From Numida meleagris (Eukaryota > Chordata > Aves > Galliformes > Numididae): a DNA stretch of 64,000 bases. Under the pieces are notes generated by a model that saw only the letters and a list, made by a program, of their open reading frames with translations, ran no database searches and had not been told where the DNA came from. Positions 9,946 to 21,699 of this stretch are shown piece after piece. Every line of letters begins with the position of its first letter. Position 1 is the first letter of the stretch. The stretch covers positions 28,962,450-29,026,449 of the forward strand of contig NC_034414.1 in NCBI RefSeq assembly GCF_002078875.1, in the 5' to 3' direction. The translations under genes and the position numbers were made by a program.

Positions 9946-12900
9946 CTTAAAAACAAACAATAAAACCTCAGTAATGTGAGCGTGAGCCCATCAGCATCAT
10001 CTCAGAAGTGTGGAACAGCTCAGAAACAACGCCAGTGTATGCTTATGGATCTCTGCTGCTTTCTGGAGAGCCCTCAGCCCAAGCACCACTGGCTTATGCT
10101 AACTCACAACAGGGCTAGTGAAGGAATCTGCAGATCTGTCTGATGCAGGCTGGGACAACATGTCAAGCATTCTTTGAGGATGCTTCCAGTGCCCAGTTGT
10201 ACCAGTATAACTGGCATGTATACTTGGGAGCGTGTGTGCACATACATATGTCAGTATATATATACTGATACACACCTCAAGCCTGATCCCTTTAAAGGGA
10301 TATGTTATCGGGTCAAAGCTGTCCTGACTTTTTTTTTTTTTAGTAAAAACACAAACTCTTGCAAGCCCTGATTCCAACAGAAATGTTTCCATGATTTATT
10401 TTAAGAAGGGAACATTCCCCTGCAGTGCTCACCGCAACCCAAACATTGCAGTGCTATGCAAGAGCATGAGAACCAGAGAGGAAACTGAAAAATCTATTTT
10501 CACAGCCCCAGAAGAGAAATACACAATGTAAACAAACAGCAAAAGCAGTAACAAATAAACTTGATTTTAGTGTTGGCTGCAGTGTTATCTACAGTATGGC
10601 AAAGGAGAGCAGAATTGAAGCATGCATATTTTTGTAGTGATTTCTTTAAGACATGTCTGAGTATGGGATGGGGTCTTGTGGGATCCATCTGCACTTGGAA
10701 AGGGATTTATTTTTCTTTGTGTGATCACACCTTGCATTACCCATCTGAGAAACTGAACAGCAAACTGAAAGGAACTGTCTCATTGTTTTCAAAACTAGAA
10801 AATGTGAACCTTGGGCAAGCATCCCAGGAAACAAATCTCTTGTCTGTGGGAGAGCTGTCAAATTCTTGAAAGTAACAGGAGTCTTTCTTCTAACTATCTG
10901 GAGTCCTCTGTCCTACAGAAAGGGAAACCTGCCTTCAGTGATACTGCTTGTTTCTGTGGTGAGTCTGCAGAAAGCAATGTGCAGGAGGATAAGGGAACAA
11001 AGTATATGGAGAGAGAAAGAAGGAGTGAGCAAGCTAATACTTTCCTGACAAAACGAGAGACTGAATTTGGCCATAAGAAATGCATGCACACAGGCATGCA
11101 TACATGTGCCCCTGCCCCCAGTTCCTCAGTCTGAAAGGTCTGTGTACAGAGAAGAGAGAAGAAAATGTAGTGAAGCCTGTCAAAAAAGGACCATGAAGAC
11201 AGTCTAGCGGCCGAGTATTGATTGCACCAGAAAGCTTTTGGAAGCAGTAAACAGGAAATGGTTAAGTAAAAGCAGGTGGAGCATGCTGACTGCAGGAATG
11301 AAGCAGGAAATAGCTGAGAGTCTGAATGGATGCAGAAAAAAAAGCTCTCTTGCTCAGTCCTTGGCAGTCGCAATATGCCCAGTCATCCTGCTCCCAGTCC
11401 TCCTCTGCTACCCTTATCTTCCCAGGCTACGAAGTCTTGCAGTCAGCAAACACCTTTTGCTTGAGCAATCTGCCCTCCTTGAATTTCAGAAGCGGTGCTA
11501 GAGAGCTGGAAGGCAACACTTGTGTTCTGCCTGGAAGGTGAAAGAAAAGACGGATTTGCCAACTGCGCAAGGGATGGGTCAGGATCAGGCACTGCATGCC
11601 AGGGACTTCAGGTGTGAGGAGCTCCAGCAGGGCCTCTGCCTGCTGCCCCAAGTGCCCTGCTCCCAGGGTGTTTAGGATAATAGTGAATCAAAGAAACATA
11701 TTTCTATCACCCTGCTCATTCTAGGGGGCTCTCGAAGCACTCAGCTGTAGGATTAATTCTCTGTCGCTACTGAAATACAGCCCCTTTTAGGGGCAGAGCG
11801 CTGCAGCTGTTGAGTAGCTCACAGCAACATCACACAAGCAGATTGAGAAGAAAGTGAAATGTGTAAGAAGTGTTCTTTCCACTTTCCTTCTAATCCTTCC
11901 TTTCTCTCCTCCATGTCTCAAGCTTTTTCTGCCACTTTCAGATGACTCCAGATGCATGCCTTTCCCACCAATATCTGTAGGTTTTGGCCCTGCAGGTGGG
12001 GATCTGCTGTCAACTTGCTGCCTGTGGGGCTCCTAGCCCAGGGGTCTCCATCCCACTGCCATGCTGTCCCCCTGATGCCCTGCTGGACAGGGGCAGGAGC
12101 GCTGCAAAGGCTGGCTCTGCCTTCTTCCAGGGGAGGAGAGCCTTGATGTGGTTTGTTTGACACAGACAAGGCTCTCCTGCCTTCAAAATATATTGGACAA
12201 TTGCATTAAAGCCCTGAAGTAAGTTAAGAATAGAGCATGTGCATTAGTTTGAATTGTTTTGACCTTGCCTACGTTTTAAGTACTGGATGATGAAGCTGTG
12301 CTGGCAAATTCTACTCTTAAATATTTCTGTCCTGTTCTCCTAGATTTAAACTGAAAAAAAAAATCCTAAGCAAAGAAAAGAGTAATGGCAAACAAGCTTT
12401 TAAGGAGTTACAACTGCACAAACAAAAAGATTCTTCGGGTAGAGATGTCTTAAAAAGAAGTCTTGCTCTTTTTTGACATCGTTCTTTTAGCAAAATGTAC
12501 CAGATGTTGTTGGGAATCCAAACATGTACTGCTCTTCCTTTGTCTTTTAAAATAGAGAGCCACCACATACAACAGTTTCCAATGGTCAGATCCTAGGCAT
12601 GGCCTCTGGGAGTCAGCCTACAGCTCCTCTTGCCTGCTTTCCCCCCCACTACTGTTCAGGCTGTTCCTTCTCGGGGTTTGGAGTCTGGCCCTCACTACAG
12701 GCCGAGGGCACCACCAGGCCTGTGGTGCTGGGGCATGCTCAGCTCGGCTGCCATGGGCTAAGTCCACAGGAAGGATGTGTCCTGTCGACTCAGTGGGGTG
12801 CAGGGCAGTGCTGGGAGCTGCACCTTGGCACCGGCCTCTGAGGAAAACAGGCTGTGATTCATGTGGATCTAAGAGCCCAGAGAAAGTTGCTGAGATGAGC

Positions 12901-15900
12901 TGAACAAAATAAACAGATCTCTCTCTCCAGCTCCCTTCCCAATTTCTGCTTCTCTGCTCTCTCACCCACTTTTCTTTTTGCACTTAAGTTGTCAAGAAAA
13001 ATGGCAGGAATGAGGCTCCTGGTATAATTACAGTGTGCTGAGAAAATCACAGCCTGCAGCAGTAATTCCTTTAGTGCTGGAGACAGATGCTGCTGAGGCA
13101 GAATTGCAGTGTTCCCACTGCCCAGGCCCTGAGTCTAATCTGTCATCAGCTGGGGGGCTGCTGCTTCCCTCTGCATGTGAACCAGGGCTGCTCAGCCTGA
13201 TCCTTCCCACCAGCCAGAGCAAGGCAGTGCCAGAGGGAGGCTGTGTTTCCATTCACTCCCTGCCCTCAGCGACAGCGATACTGCAGCTTCAATGCACTGC
13301 TTATCTCTTCTCCAAGCCCGGTATCAGGGCCACTCAAAGCCTTGCTGGAAAGGGCTCAAGTGGTTGTTTTCGACTTACAATGCCATATAGTGACTGCAGT
13401 TCAGAAATACAATTTAAGCAGAGATAAGTTGAAGGAGAGGCTTAATGAGAATGGCCTGTAGCTAATTCCTTCTTCCAATCCATATGGTATTTTTCTTCTT
13501 ATTAGGAGGCTACCTTCAGTGAATGGTCATATAATCTCTGCTTGTTAACATCAACAACAAAAAATCAAGAGTGAGCATGAGCACAAGAAAAAGAGGAAAA
13601 AGCAAAAGTGCTTATATTGAAAACAGAGCTGTGAGAGAGCACAAGGCAAGGAAAGACTAAGCACTTCTCTGGTATGGGTTACACATAGTTGCTGTTGCCA
13701 TCGAATATTCTGTATCTGACATCCAAAGAGCACAGGGCACGGTCCATTGAATTTCATTGTGCTAGCAAAAGAAGCTGTGGAAACAACAGACCTGGCCACC
13801 TCAGGAGTGCCCCTGTAAAAGCAAAAGTCACCATGGCTCTGTGTTAACATCTTTAAATTGGATTCTGGTCATAAAAGGAAAGTGCCTGAACAACTCTGTT
13901 TCAAAGGCACGTTACAGTAGCATGAGCAAACCCCGGATGACAGAGAAAGTCCATAAGCTGGTACCCAGCCTACAGCATCTCTGTATTTCAGTATTAATCT
14001 CTGCAATAAGGCATCTCTATAACAGGTGCCCAGAAGCACCAGGGGAGATGCAAGGTTTGGGAGGCATAGACTAAATGGTTGTGTTTTGCTTCAGTAGCTC
14101 TTCAGAAAGGCTTGAAGGAAAAGAGTAGGTCATAATTTTGGGCTTGAAGGAAGAGCATATTAAAATATCTGACTTTCTGTGGCAGCCTGTGGCCAATTCA
14201 ATTTCTTAGTTTTCAGCTTTTTCTGAATCTGCCATGTGACAGTTGTGCATTCATGGTAATAACTCTCCAGATCTCAAGAGGAACGGTGCATACTGCAGTT
14301 TCTCAGCCCCTGAGAATGGAAGGGGATCAAAAAGTGTGGCACCGTGTCTCAAAGAGGGGAAGGAGTGACTCATACAGGAAGAAAAACAAAGCTAAGATGA
14401 ACTTAGAGCGTAAGAGAAGAGGTAGACTGTTGGCTGTAAATCGACTTTCCTGCACGCAGAAGGGCGCGTATTGCAGTGAGAGGAGTTGTACTTGACAGTA
14501 ATGGAAGCCCAAGGAAGTTTGGTTAAGATTAAATGGCAGACACAGACCAACACAGAAAAGAGGTTTTGGGGTGAAAAATCAGAGACAGGAAGTGACTAAG
14601 TAGGTCAGAAGCTGTGGGTAGTGAGCTGGATAGATTAAGTGGGACTTGGAGCAACTCAGTTAGCTCTGCTAATGGCAAATGATAATGTTCATACTGCCGC
14701 CAAGTTTAACAAATCTGACTTTGAAATCACCTTCAAGGTCCTGATAGCAAATCAGAGATTTCTGAGTTCTAATAGTATCTACATCTGAGCAGATAATGTA
14801 TGCGTTTTAACAAGAGATTGGTTTTGCAGTCACTTTTTGACCCTGCCAAACTTCCAGCAAATAGTATGCTGTCTTGACTGAACAGGATTTCTTCCTAAGG
14901 ACCGAGGGAAAATGACCTGGCTAGTAGAAACTGTTTGAGAAGGGCAGCTACTGCAGACTGAAAAGACAGATGCATTGGACAAACTCCTTTCCACCCTAAA
15001 TTCAGTAAGTCTTTGATTCAGCAGCTTTGTTCATATCCAGGACAGCCGGAAGAGAACAGTCACCTTGTATTTTTCTACCTGATGAGAAAAAAAAAATTGT
15101 ATGTGTGCACTGGGACAGTTCAATTTGAGTCTGTTCCAACTTCAAAGATGTTTTCAATGGTCTTTCAGATGCAGGGTGTGAGGAAGGGTGAGAACTGCTA
15201 AAGCTAGCCCCATCCTCATTAAATCTTTGCCCTCTCTGGAGTAGGCGTGCAAGTGGAGAGAATAGAAGATATGCATGAGCAACTGAGCATCTGGGACCTC
15301 ATGACCTTTGACTGTTGTATTATGGGAAATGTATTCTCCGGTTGCTATGCTTTTCTAATTCACTTGTATTTTCCTTCAGTGACTCCCTTGTATTTTCTTT
15401 GGTGCTCCTGTGTAACGGTTTCAAGGAACCACCATCTCCAAGTTAAGCATGTATACAATAGCTTTAATTAAATGTTTGCAAGTATCCCACAGTAATGCAA
15501 GGGAAAGGAAAAACAAACAGTTTTGTACTCACTTACCTATCCCTTGTGAGCCCTGCCATGAGTGCACTGCTGTTCCTTAAACCCATTTCTAACCTGTTGT
15601 GAAGTGAAGGCTATAGGATCCTGCTGCTCTACATATAAGCACTTCAGATATTTTCACTCCCCATAGAAGAGCTACAGATCACCTGTGAAAGGGATGGTGC
15701 TGAAGTCTTTTAGGGTAGGCTACAACAAGCAAAAAATAAGGAGTAGTTAGAGTAAATTCTTTACTCTTTTTTTTTTAAAAAAAAAGGAGAATAAGGTTAA
15801 AAACATTCTTAGTTGTTCCTTAAAGAACACCCAAAAAGATGGTATAGATAGGGAACCAAAAAAGGAAAAGATTTCACTTTCTTCAGTGTTCTGAATTTAA

Positions 15901-18845
15901 TCTTTTCTTCTGCTCTCTGTGCTATTGGCAAAATCTCAGTCTTGTCATCCTCCTTTCCTTCTCCCGCAACGAATTACCTATTTATCATTCTCTCAAATGG
16001 GGATCTTTGCTTCTTTTACAAATGGCTAACAACATAATTCTATAAGTAAAGAAGAAAGCTGTAAAGGATTTTTGTTTTCTTTTCAGACATTTAAAAGAAC
16101 TATGCACAAAGGAAATGAAATTTGGAAAAGGAATACTTAACACGCAAAGAGAATAATAAGAAACAGGATGCTAAGTTCATCGCTCACTTTAAGTCAAATA
16201 TAAGATAATTTTACAGCTCAAAGATTAGTGAAAAGGAATAATTTTTCTCTATTTTGTATGATATGGAAGATTTGACAGTAACAACAAGGTCTAATGCTAC
16301 TGATTATTTTTAAGATGTAGTGCTAGTATAAAGTATTTGTCGCGAATATTTCAGTGACTGACATCATTATTATTTCAGAGCTGAAACAAGCTAATTTGAA
16401 AACATTTCAGTCTGGTTGTACACGTATTATTGGAAATCCATCCTCTACTTCTCAGTGACTCACTGTGATAACACACATCAGAAAAGATAACAAAAAATTT
16501 TAAGACTCTAAAGAAAAAATAAAGGCCAGTTTGATGAGAGATAAAAGAAACCAAGCTTCTAGCTTTGATCTTGGCTGTTTCCCAGCACTGAGACCCGTGG
16601 CATCGTCAGTTTTTGCAGTCTGAAGTGCTGGAGTTGGCAAGAGGTTGTGCTGAACAGGGACTAGCCTAGCTCTGCTGGAGCTCGAGGTGTGGTGACTTTT
16701 CAGGAGGGAACAGAAAGCATGGGTTGTTTCCCTCGCATAGCAAAGAACAAACGAAAGCGGTGTTGTCTGAGACTGAGAACTGTTGACCCAAGTTAGTAAC
16801 AGGAACCAGCAGCTGCAAAGGAGAGTAGGAGTGGGATGAAAAGCAGTCTTAAAAGGTGAAGGAGGAAAGGAGAAGGCCAGGGAAGATCTAAAACTGGGAG
16901 CAGCTAGCAGATGCTGACAGAGACTTCTCTTGATTGTCCTCATGGGGCTGATCGCAGGCAAATTCAGGCTGACATAAAGATACCTACAAGGACTTCTGGG
17001 ATATTCTGAATGAAGATTTCTACTCCTGGGCCTCTGTTAATCTGCAGTCTGTGTTTCCATTGCATCTTCACAGGAAGCTTCATCAGTTTTTGATGATGGC
17101 TAGGAGTGAAGAAGGCAAATTCTGACCATCTTCACTGCCGCTTCTGTCTCCTACTAAATTGCAGCTGTTAAACTCTTGCATTAAATCCTGAAAGTTGCTC
17201 TTCTGCTTCTTGTCCTATTAGGTCCTCCGTGGACTATTTCTTTCCTTCTCTTCTAGTAGTGACAGTTGATTTCTATCACTAAGGCAAAGACCAGAGAAAC
17301 TGATACCTAACTTTCTCTTGGGTGGATGAGTTTCTTTGGAGGGCAGTTAGTTAGTTATTTTCACTATGCAGATACCAAAAATACCCAGCCTATCTCCATA
17401 ACACTAATTAAAGGCCACAATATTGGCAGCACAGTAATCTTAGGCCTTGGAACACTGTAAGTACATTTGGACTTCCCCAGTTCTTCATGTTCCACTTCTC
17501 TTTAGTAAGTCATAACTAGTTCTCTTCTCAAAATTCATGAGGAACTTGAAGGTAAAGCTCAAAGTTCACACCAGTCACTTAAATCTGTGAACCAAACTCA
17601 GTGAAGTTTACTGAAAAATGCTCCCTAAGTGTTTCTGCTTCCTTGGGATATGGAAGGAAAGGGGAAAAGGAGAACACAGTGATGAGTGATTTCCTTACTT
17701 CTTTTGACTAGCTAGTTCTACAGTAGCAACCATTCTCTCTTTCAGAGGAAAAGGTCCCATCCCTGACACAAAAGCAGTTGCAAGAGCTGAGCTATCGGTG
17801 CGCTGAATGTGATGTTCACGCTGCCTGTCACCTCGTAAGTTCCAAAAACAGACCAGGAAACAGGAAGAGCTGGAAAGTGACAGTATGAACACTCTGCAGA
17901 GAGTAGTAAGAGCAAAGCCAGGATGATGGGAAGGAGAATATCAAAAGTTAATCCCAGGTGTAACACATCGGAGACCAGATGCATTTTGTAAGAGGTGTCC
18001 TTCATGTAATATATGTTTTGTTTTCCCATCGTGAACTTTATGGTAGGCCTTAGCCAGTGAATGCTGCATTCTCCATAAATGCCTAGCATGGCCACTTGTA
18101 GCCTTTCCAAGTTTCTTATTCAACAGCACATTTTTTCCTTGTTTTTAAATGCTTGCTGGAGTCTTAGACTAGGAGTTTTTAACCTAACAATAAAACACCT
18201 GCGTTTTATTAAGACTTTGGACTTGAGTTCCACCTCTCTCACTTTTACTGAAGTGTTGCCACTACTCAGGTTAACTCTTTTGTAGTCAGTTTTGCTCTGA
18301 AAGTGTATCTAGATACAGCTCAATTCTGCTGTATTTGGAGGATAGGAAAACCAGCTCTGGGGCAGATCCAGAGGACTCTGTTTCAGCATCTCTTTGTATG
18401 TTAATAAATAGATGTTAACATACAGTAGCCAGCAGTAGCAGAGCCCCACATTTAAGGTTTTCCTTGTTCTCTCCCCTGTTCCAAGATGAGCTCTGTTCAA
18501 CCCTGAGGTTTGTGTATTTTGCGGACCACGGACCACAAGCCTCTCTTCAAGAGTCCCGTCCCACGCTGACAGGCGAGGGGCGCAGAATCCTTAAATCACA
18601 GCTGCAAAGCTGCACCCTTCCTAGCACAACAGCTCTGCATCGACATGGGACTGGAAATTCAAGTGTTCTCACCAGCCACGCTTGTTTCAAGAGTGAGATT
18701 TTTGAGTTGTATCGTAGAAACTTCATTCAACTGAATGGGAAAACTACTGTTCTCCCTGTTCCTTCCCAGTGTTCTCATTCCACTGTCTTAAATGAGAACT
18801 GGAACAGCACTATATAGCAAATTTGTTGCCTGGACCTCCAAGTGT
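9946..18845. other. Long unique non-coding stretch with small palindromes
   Basis: I see no repeat family or exon in these 8.9 kb. Small structures are an 18-bp perfect palindrome at 10251-10268, a 16-bp palindrome at 10286-10301, a 7-bp-stem hairpin at 11081-11100, an imperfect 21-bp palindrome at 12708-12728 and a T10/A9 palindromic run at 15767-15785. Minus-strand open frames at 10894-11373, 16500-16961 and 17742-18110 reach 120-160 codons but show no recognisable domain; the last contains a hydrophobic Leu/Ile run. Confidence 0.4.
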
Positions 18846-18988
18846 GTTATTATCCCTATATTAAATTACAAAAATGACAACATGCGGATGTGAAGGAATT
18901 GCCCAAATTCATGCAGCAATTTAGTGGTAAGGCTGACAAGTTCCATTGTTGATGTACTAAGCAACTGCCCTGTGTTCCAGTTAACTTA
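18846..18988 (-). repeat. MIR-like SINE relic, reverse orientation
   Basis: The plus strand shows 'ttattatccctatatta', then 'gaaggaattgcccaaattca' and 'gcagcaatttagtggtaagg'. This corresponds to the reverse complement of MIR (attatccccatttta ... ttgcccaaggtcac ... agctagtaagtggc). Diverged; boundaries approximate. Confidence 0.6.
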
Positions 18989-19725
18989 GCATCTTAATAA
19001 GTGACTATTTTCTAGGTCTTCTCCATGCATATCACAGAAGCACCGCACTGCAATGCCAACAACTAGGAGCAATTTCACCAGATACCATCAGTTCACTGAA
19101 GACAAGGAAGGGCAATTTAATACACACACCATGAGGTCTGCTTCCCTCTCTGTTGCCATCTATGTGCTTATGGGCATCTGACTTTTTTTCTTTATGACTC
19201 AGTTTCCCATATATGCCTGAGAAATTATTTGCAGCCAGGAGGTGAATCAAGAGGTCATACACTTCTGAGGTTATTCTGGGTTAGTCATTCATCTTAGGAC
19301 TTTAGTAGCACATCTATACAGAGCTAATAGTACTAATCTACATCAGACTCGCATGGTGAGAACAGATACCTCAGAAGTTCAGAGGTCTGCAGATACTCGA
19401 GTACTATATCTACAGAACCATACAAATTTCTAAAATAGGCAGGTAGGTAAATAGATAAATATTAGTTGCTGCCCAAATGCCTGTCAGGAATAATTAATCC
19501 TATAGATGGCTATTTATTACACAGTCTGATGTATCAGACCTGTGATTTATATGCCCCTGTAACACTAAGTGTAGGAAATATTACCACATGCAGTGGTACT
19601 TGTAAAAGAGAATGTTCCAAGTTTATGTTGCTTTTGTAAACTAATTATTTCCACTCATTCATACATACCAGTATACAATTTCAAAGCTATGAGGATACCA
19701 GCAATCACTGGAAATGGCCTTTTTA

Positions 19726-19755
19726 AGACCACAGCAGAGCAGACCACAGCAGAGC
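19726..19755. repeat. Perfect 15-bp tandem duplication
   Basis: The unit agaccacagcagagc is present twice in direct succession without mismatch. It looks like a recent small slippage duplication; no function is suggested. Confidence 0.9.
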
Positions 19756-21069
19756 AGGTTTTAGGGACATAGAACTATGGCTGTTGCACAGAATCTCAGA
19801 TTCTGTGGGGATCTAGGAGGCTGGGTTTTGTAGCAGTGAAAGTCATCTGGTGTGAGAGCAGCAGAGAGCCCCCGCAGCCGAGTGCTAGCTCAGACCACAA
19901 ACCAGGGAGTGTACACTCGTGTGCCTGTTTGAGGAGCATAGACTGCCTTGCCTGCCACTTGGAAAGACACAGAATGATCTTTACAAACATAATTTGGAGC
20001 TGAATTTTTCATATTTGGATTGTGCTTCACAAGACTCTTTACTTTTCCAATCAGTGTAAATAAGCATAAGTGATCATTTTGACTTGCTTTACAAAATACA
20101 TGGAAACAGCTTTTCAAAGTCTCTTAAACCAGACAGCATAAGTCTCACATTTGTTTGTGTTTGCACCATTTAATGAGCTTTAGGAGGCTGTGATTTCCAT
20201 TGCTGTGTAAATCACATCTGCTCATAAGCTGTGGTTTTAAAAACTGCACATCTGTGGTATCAAATGTGTGCAAATTAGAGAATTATATGACATTACCAGC
20301 CACTTACATGCAAATGTGAGCGTCATTTTTTGTGCAGTATTTTAAGTCGTGTTATTACATACCATAAACTACAATCACCTACTCTCGGCTTACTCATATA
20401 ACAGTCCAAACAGGAGTTTTCCCTTTGGAGTCATTTTCATGTAGCCATATAGGCAGGTACCTCAATCAGGAATATAAGTGACAAATTGTTATGTGCCCTG
20501 AAGCTTGCTTATGGTCGTTCTTTGTAGGTGGCCTGGTCACCACACTCATTAGTCTCGAGTAAATAAAATGTGGGGTTTGGTGTTTTGGAGTTCTATTTGT
20601 TGGTAAAAGAGGAATTTTCTTTGTTGCAATCTGGAAAAACAGCACTTTTCTGGCTTCACTTTTTTCATGAACTCGTGGTATCTTTTTGATGATGGTACCA
20701 GACTGATCAGAGCCACCATCTTTAAACCTAAGATCTGGATGTGGGCAAGTGGTACAGTTGGTCAATAGTTCCAATACTGTAAAAGCGGTTGTACGCTATG
20801 ACATATTTGCTCTATTTTTCTACCTCTGAGCATCTCCAGCTCTTGTGTCAGCAGGGCTTTCCTTCTCCTATTTCACAGTCGAGTTCCTATTTTCAACTTT
20901 TTATTCATATAAGTTCTTTTAAAATCTGTTCATAAGAATGTTCTGCTTTAAATTAAAAGTCTATGTCTTTTAGTCCTCACTCCATTTTTCTTTAGACAAA
21001 TATTTGGACAAAACTTGAACAAAAGTTTCAGAAGACCTAATATTACTTATAAGGGTTATTAATGAAGCT
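19756..21069. other. Unique AT-rich non-coding sequence
   Basis: No repeat family, exon or regulatory cluster is recognised. Open frames are short. Confidence 0.4.
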
Positions 21070-21240
21070 TAACAAAGCAATTATATAGAAGCTATTATCA
21101 TCTTTACCTTTCATACACTCAAAATAAATTACAGATAAATTAATTTGTGACTCAGTCAAGGTTGTGCAGCAAATTATTGGTAGCAGCTGGACATGGAGCC
21201 TAGGAACTCTGACACCCACACTCCTGCTGAAATGGTATAC
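21070..21240 (-). repeat. MIR-like SINE relic, reverse orientation
   Basis: The landmarks are 'gctattatcatctttacctt', then 'gactcagtcaaggttgtgca' and 'ttattggtagcagctggaca', ending with 'ctaggaactctgacacccac'. These follow the reverse MIR consensus (attatccccattttac ... tgcccaaggtcacaca ... ggcagagctgggactag ... ggtctcctgac). Confidence 0.65.
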
Positions 21241-21571
21241 CCTGAAAACACCAGGACTGCCTCAGACTCACTCTGAGCTACTTACATTCCTCTCATATGA
21301 TTGAAGTGTTTTTAGACCATGAAAATTAAAGAAAGGAAAAATAATGTAAATCAGTGTCTGTTTCTATATTGTTTTCCCCTCTGAGGATAAAAGACTTCTG
21401 CTTTTTCTTGTTTTAATTTTTTCTTACAGTAGATATTGGCAGGCTGAAAGTTGAAGTAAAATAGGAAAAAATAACAAGCATATTTTGAGTGATTACTCAA
21501 CTGGGGTCCTTTGTGACAGGAAATGCAGCTGCGTGACTAATGGGCCTGACTTTCTCTTGGCTTCCTTCCCC

Positions 21572-21699
21572 CTTCAAAGATCTTGTTTACTGCCCCAGCC
21601 AATTTTTTTTTTTTTAAATTGCTAGAAGCTAGCAATTTTCCAGGAAAAGAAAAAAGATCTTTGCAAGAGGCAAAGGCAGTAAATCTTGCAAAGATCAAG
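21572..21699. repeat. Nested inverted repeat, possible long hairpin
   Basis: Three inverted-repeat pairs lie within 128 bp. An inner pair is 21616-21625 with 21629-21638 (10 bp, 3-nt loop). The outer arms 21572-21594 and 21675-21699 are imperfect complements, sharing tttactgcc/ggcagtaaa and a gatctt-type block. A third pair, gatctttgcaag (21656-21667) with cttgcaaagatc (21685-21696), is perfect over 12 bp. A T13 run (21603-21615) interrupts the left side. It could be a small inverted-repeat element or a hairpin RNA precursor, or a chance product of local duplication. Confidence 0.5.

Noticed and set aside
16500..16961. Minus-strand 153-codon open frame
   Set aside because: Ser/Pro/Thr-rich with no recognised motif and no promoter or splice context; likely random.
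17742..18110. Minus-strand 122-codon frame with a Leu/Ile-rich membrane-like segment
   Set aside because: A single hydrophobic run from pyrimidine/purine-skewed DNA is common by chance; no family similarity or gene structure is seen.
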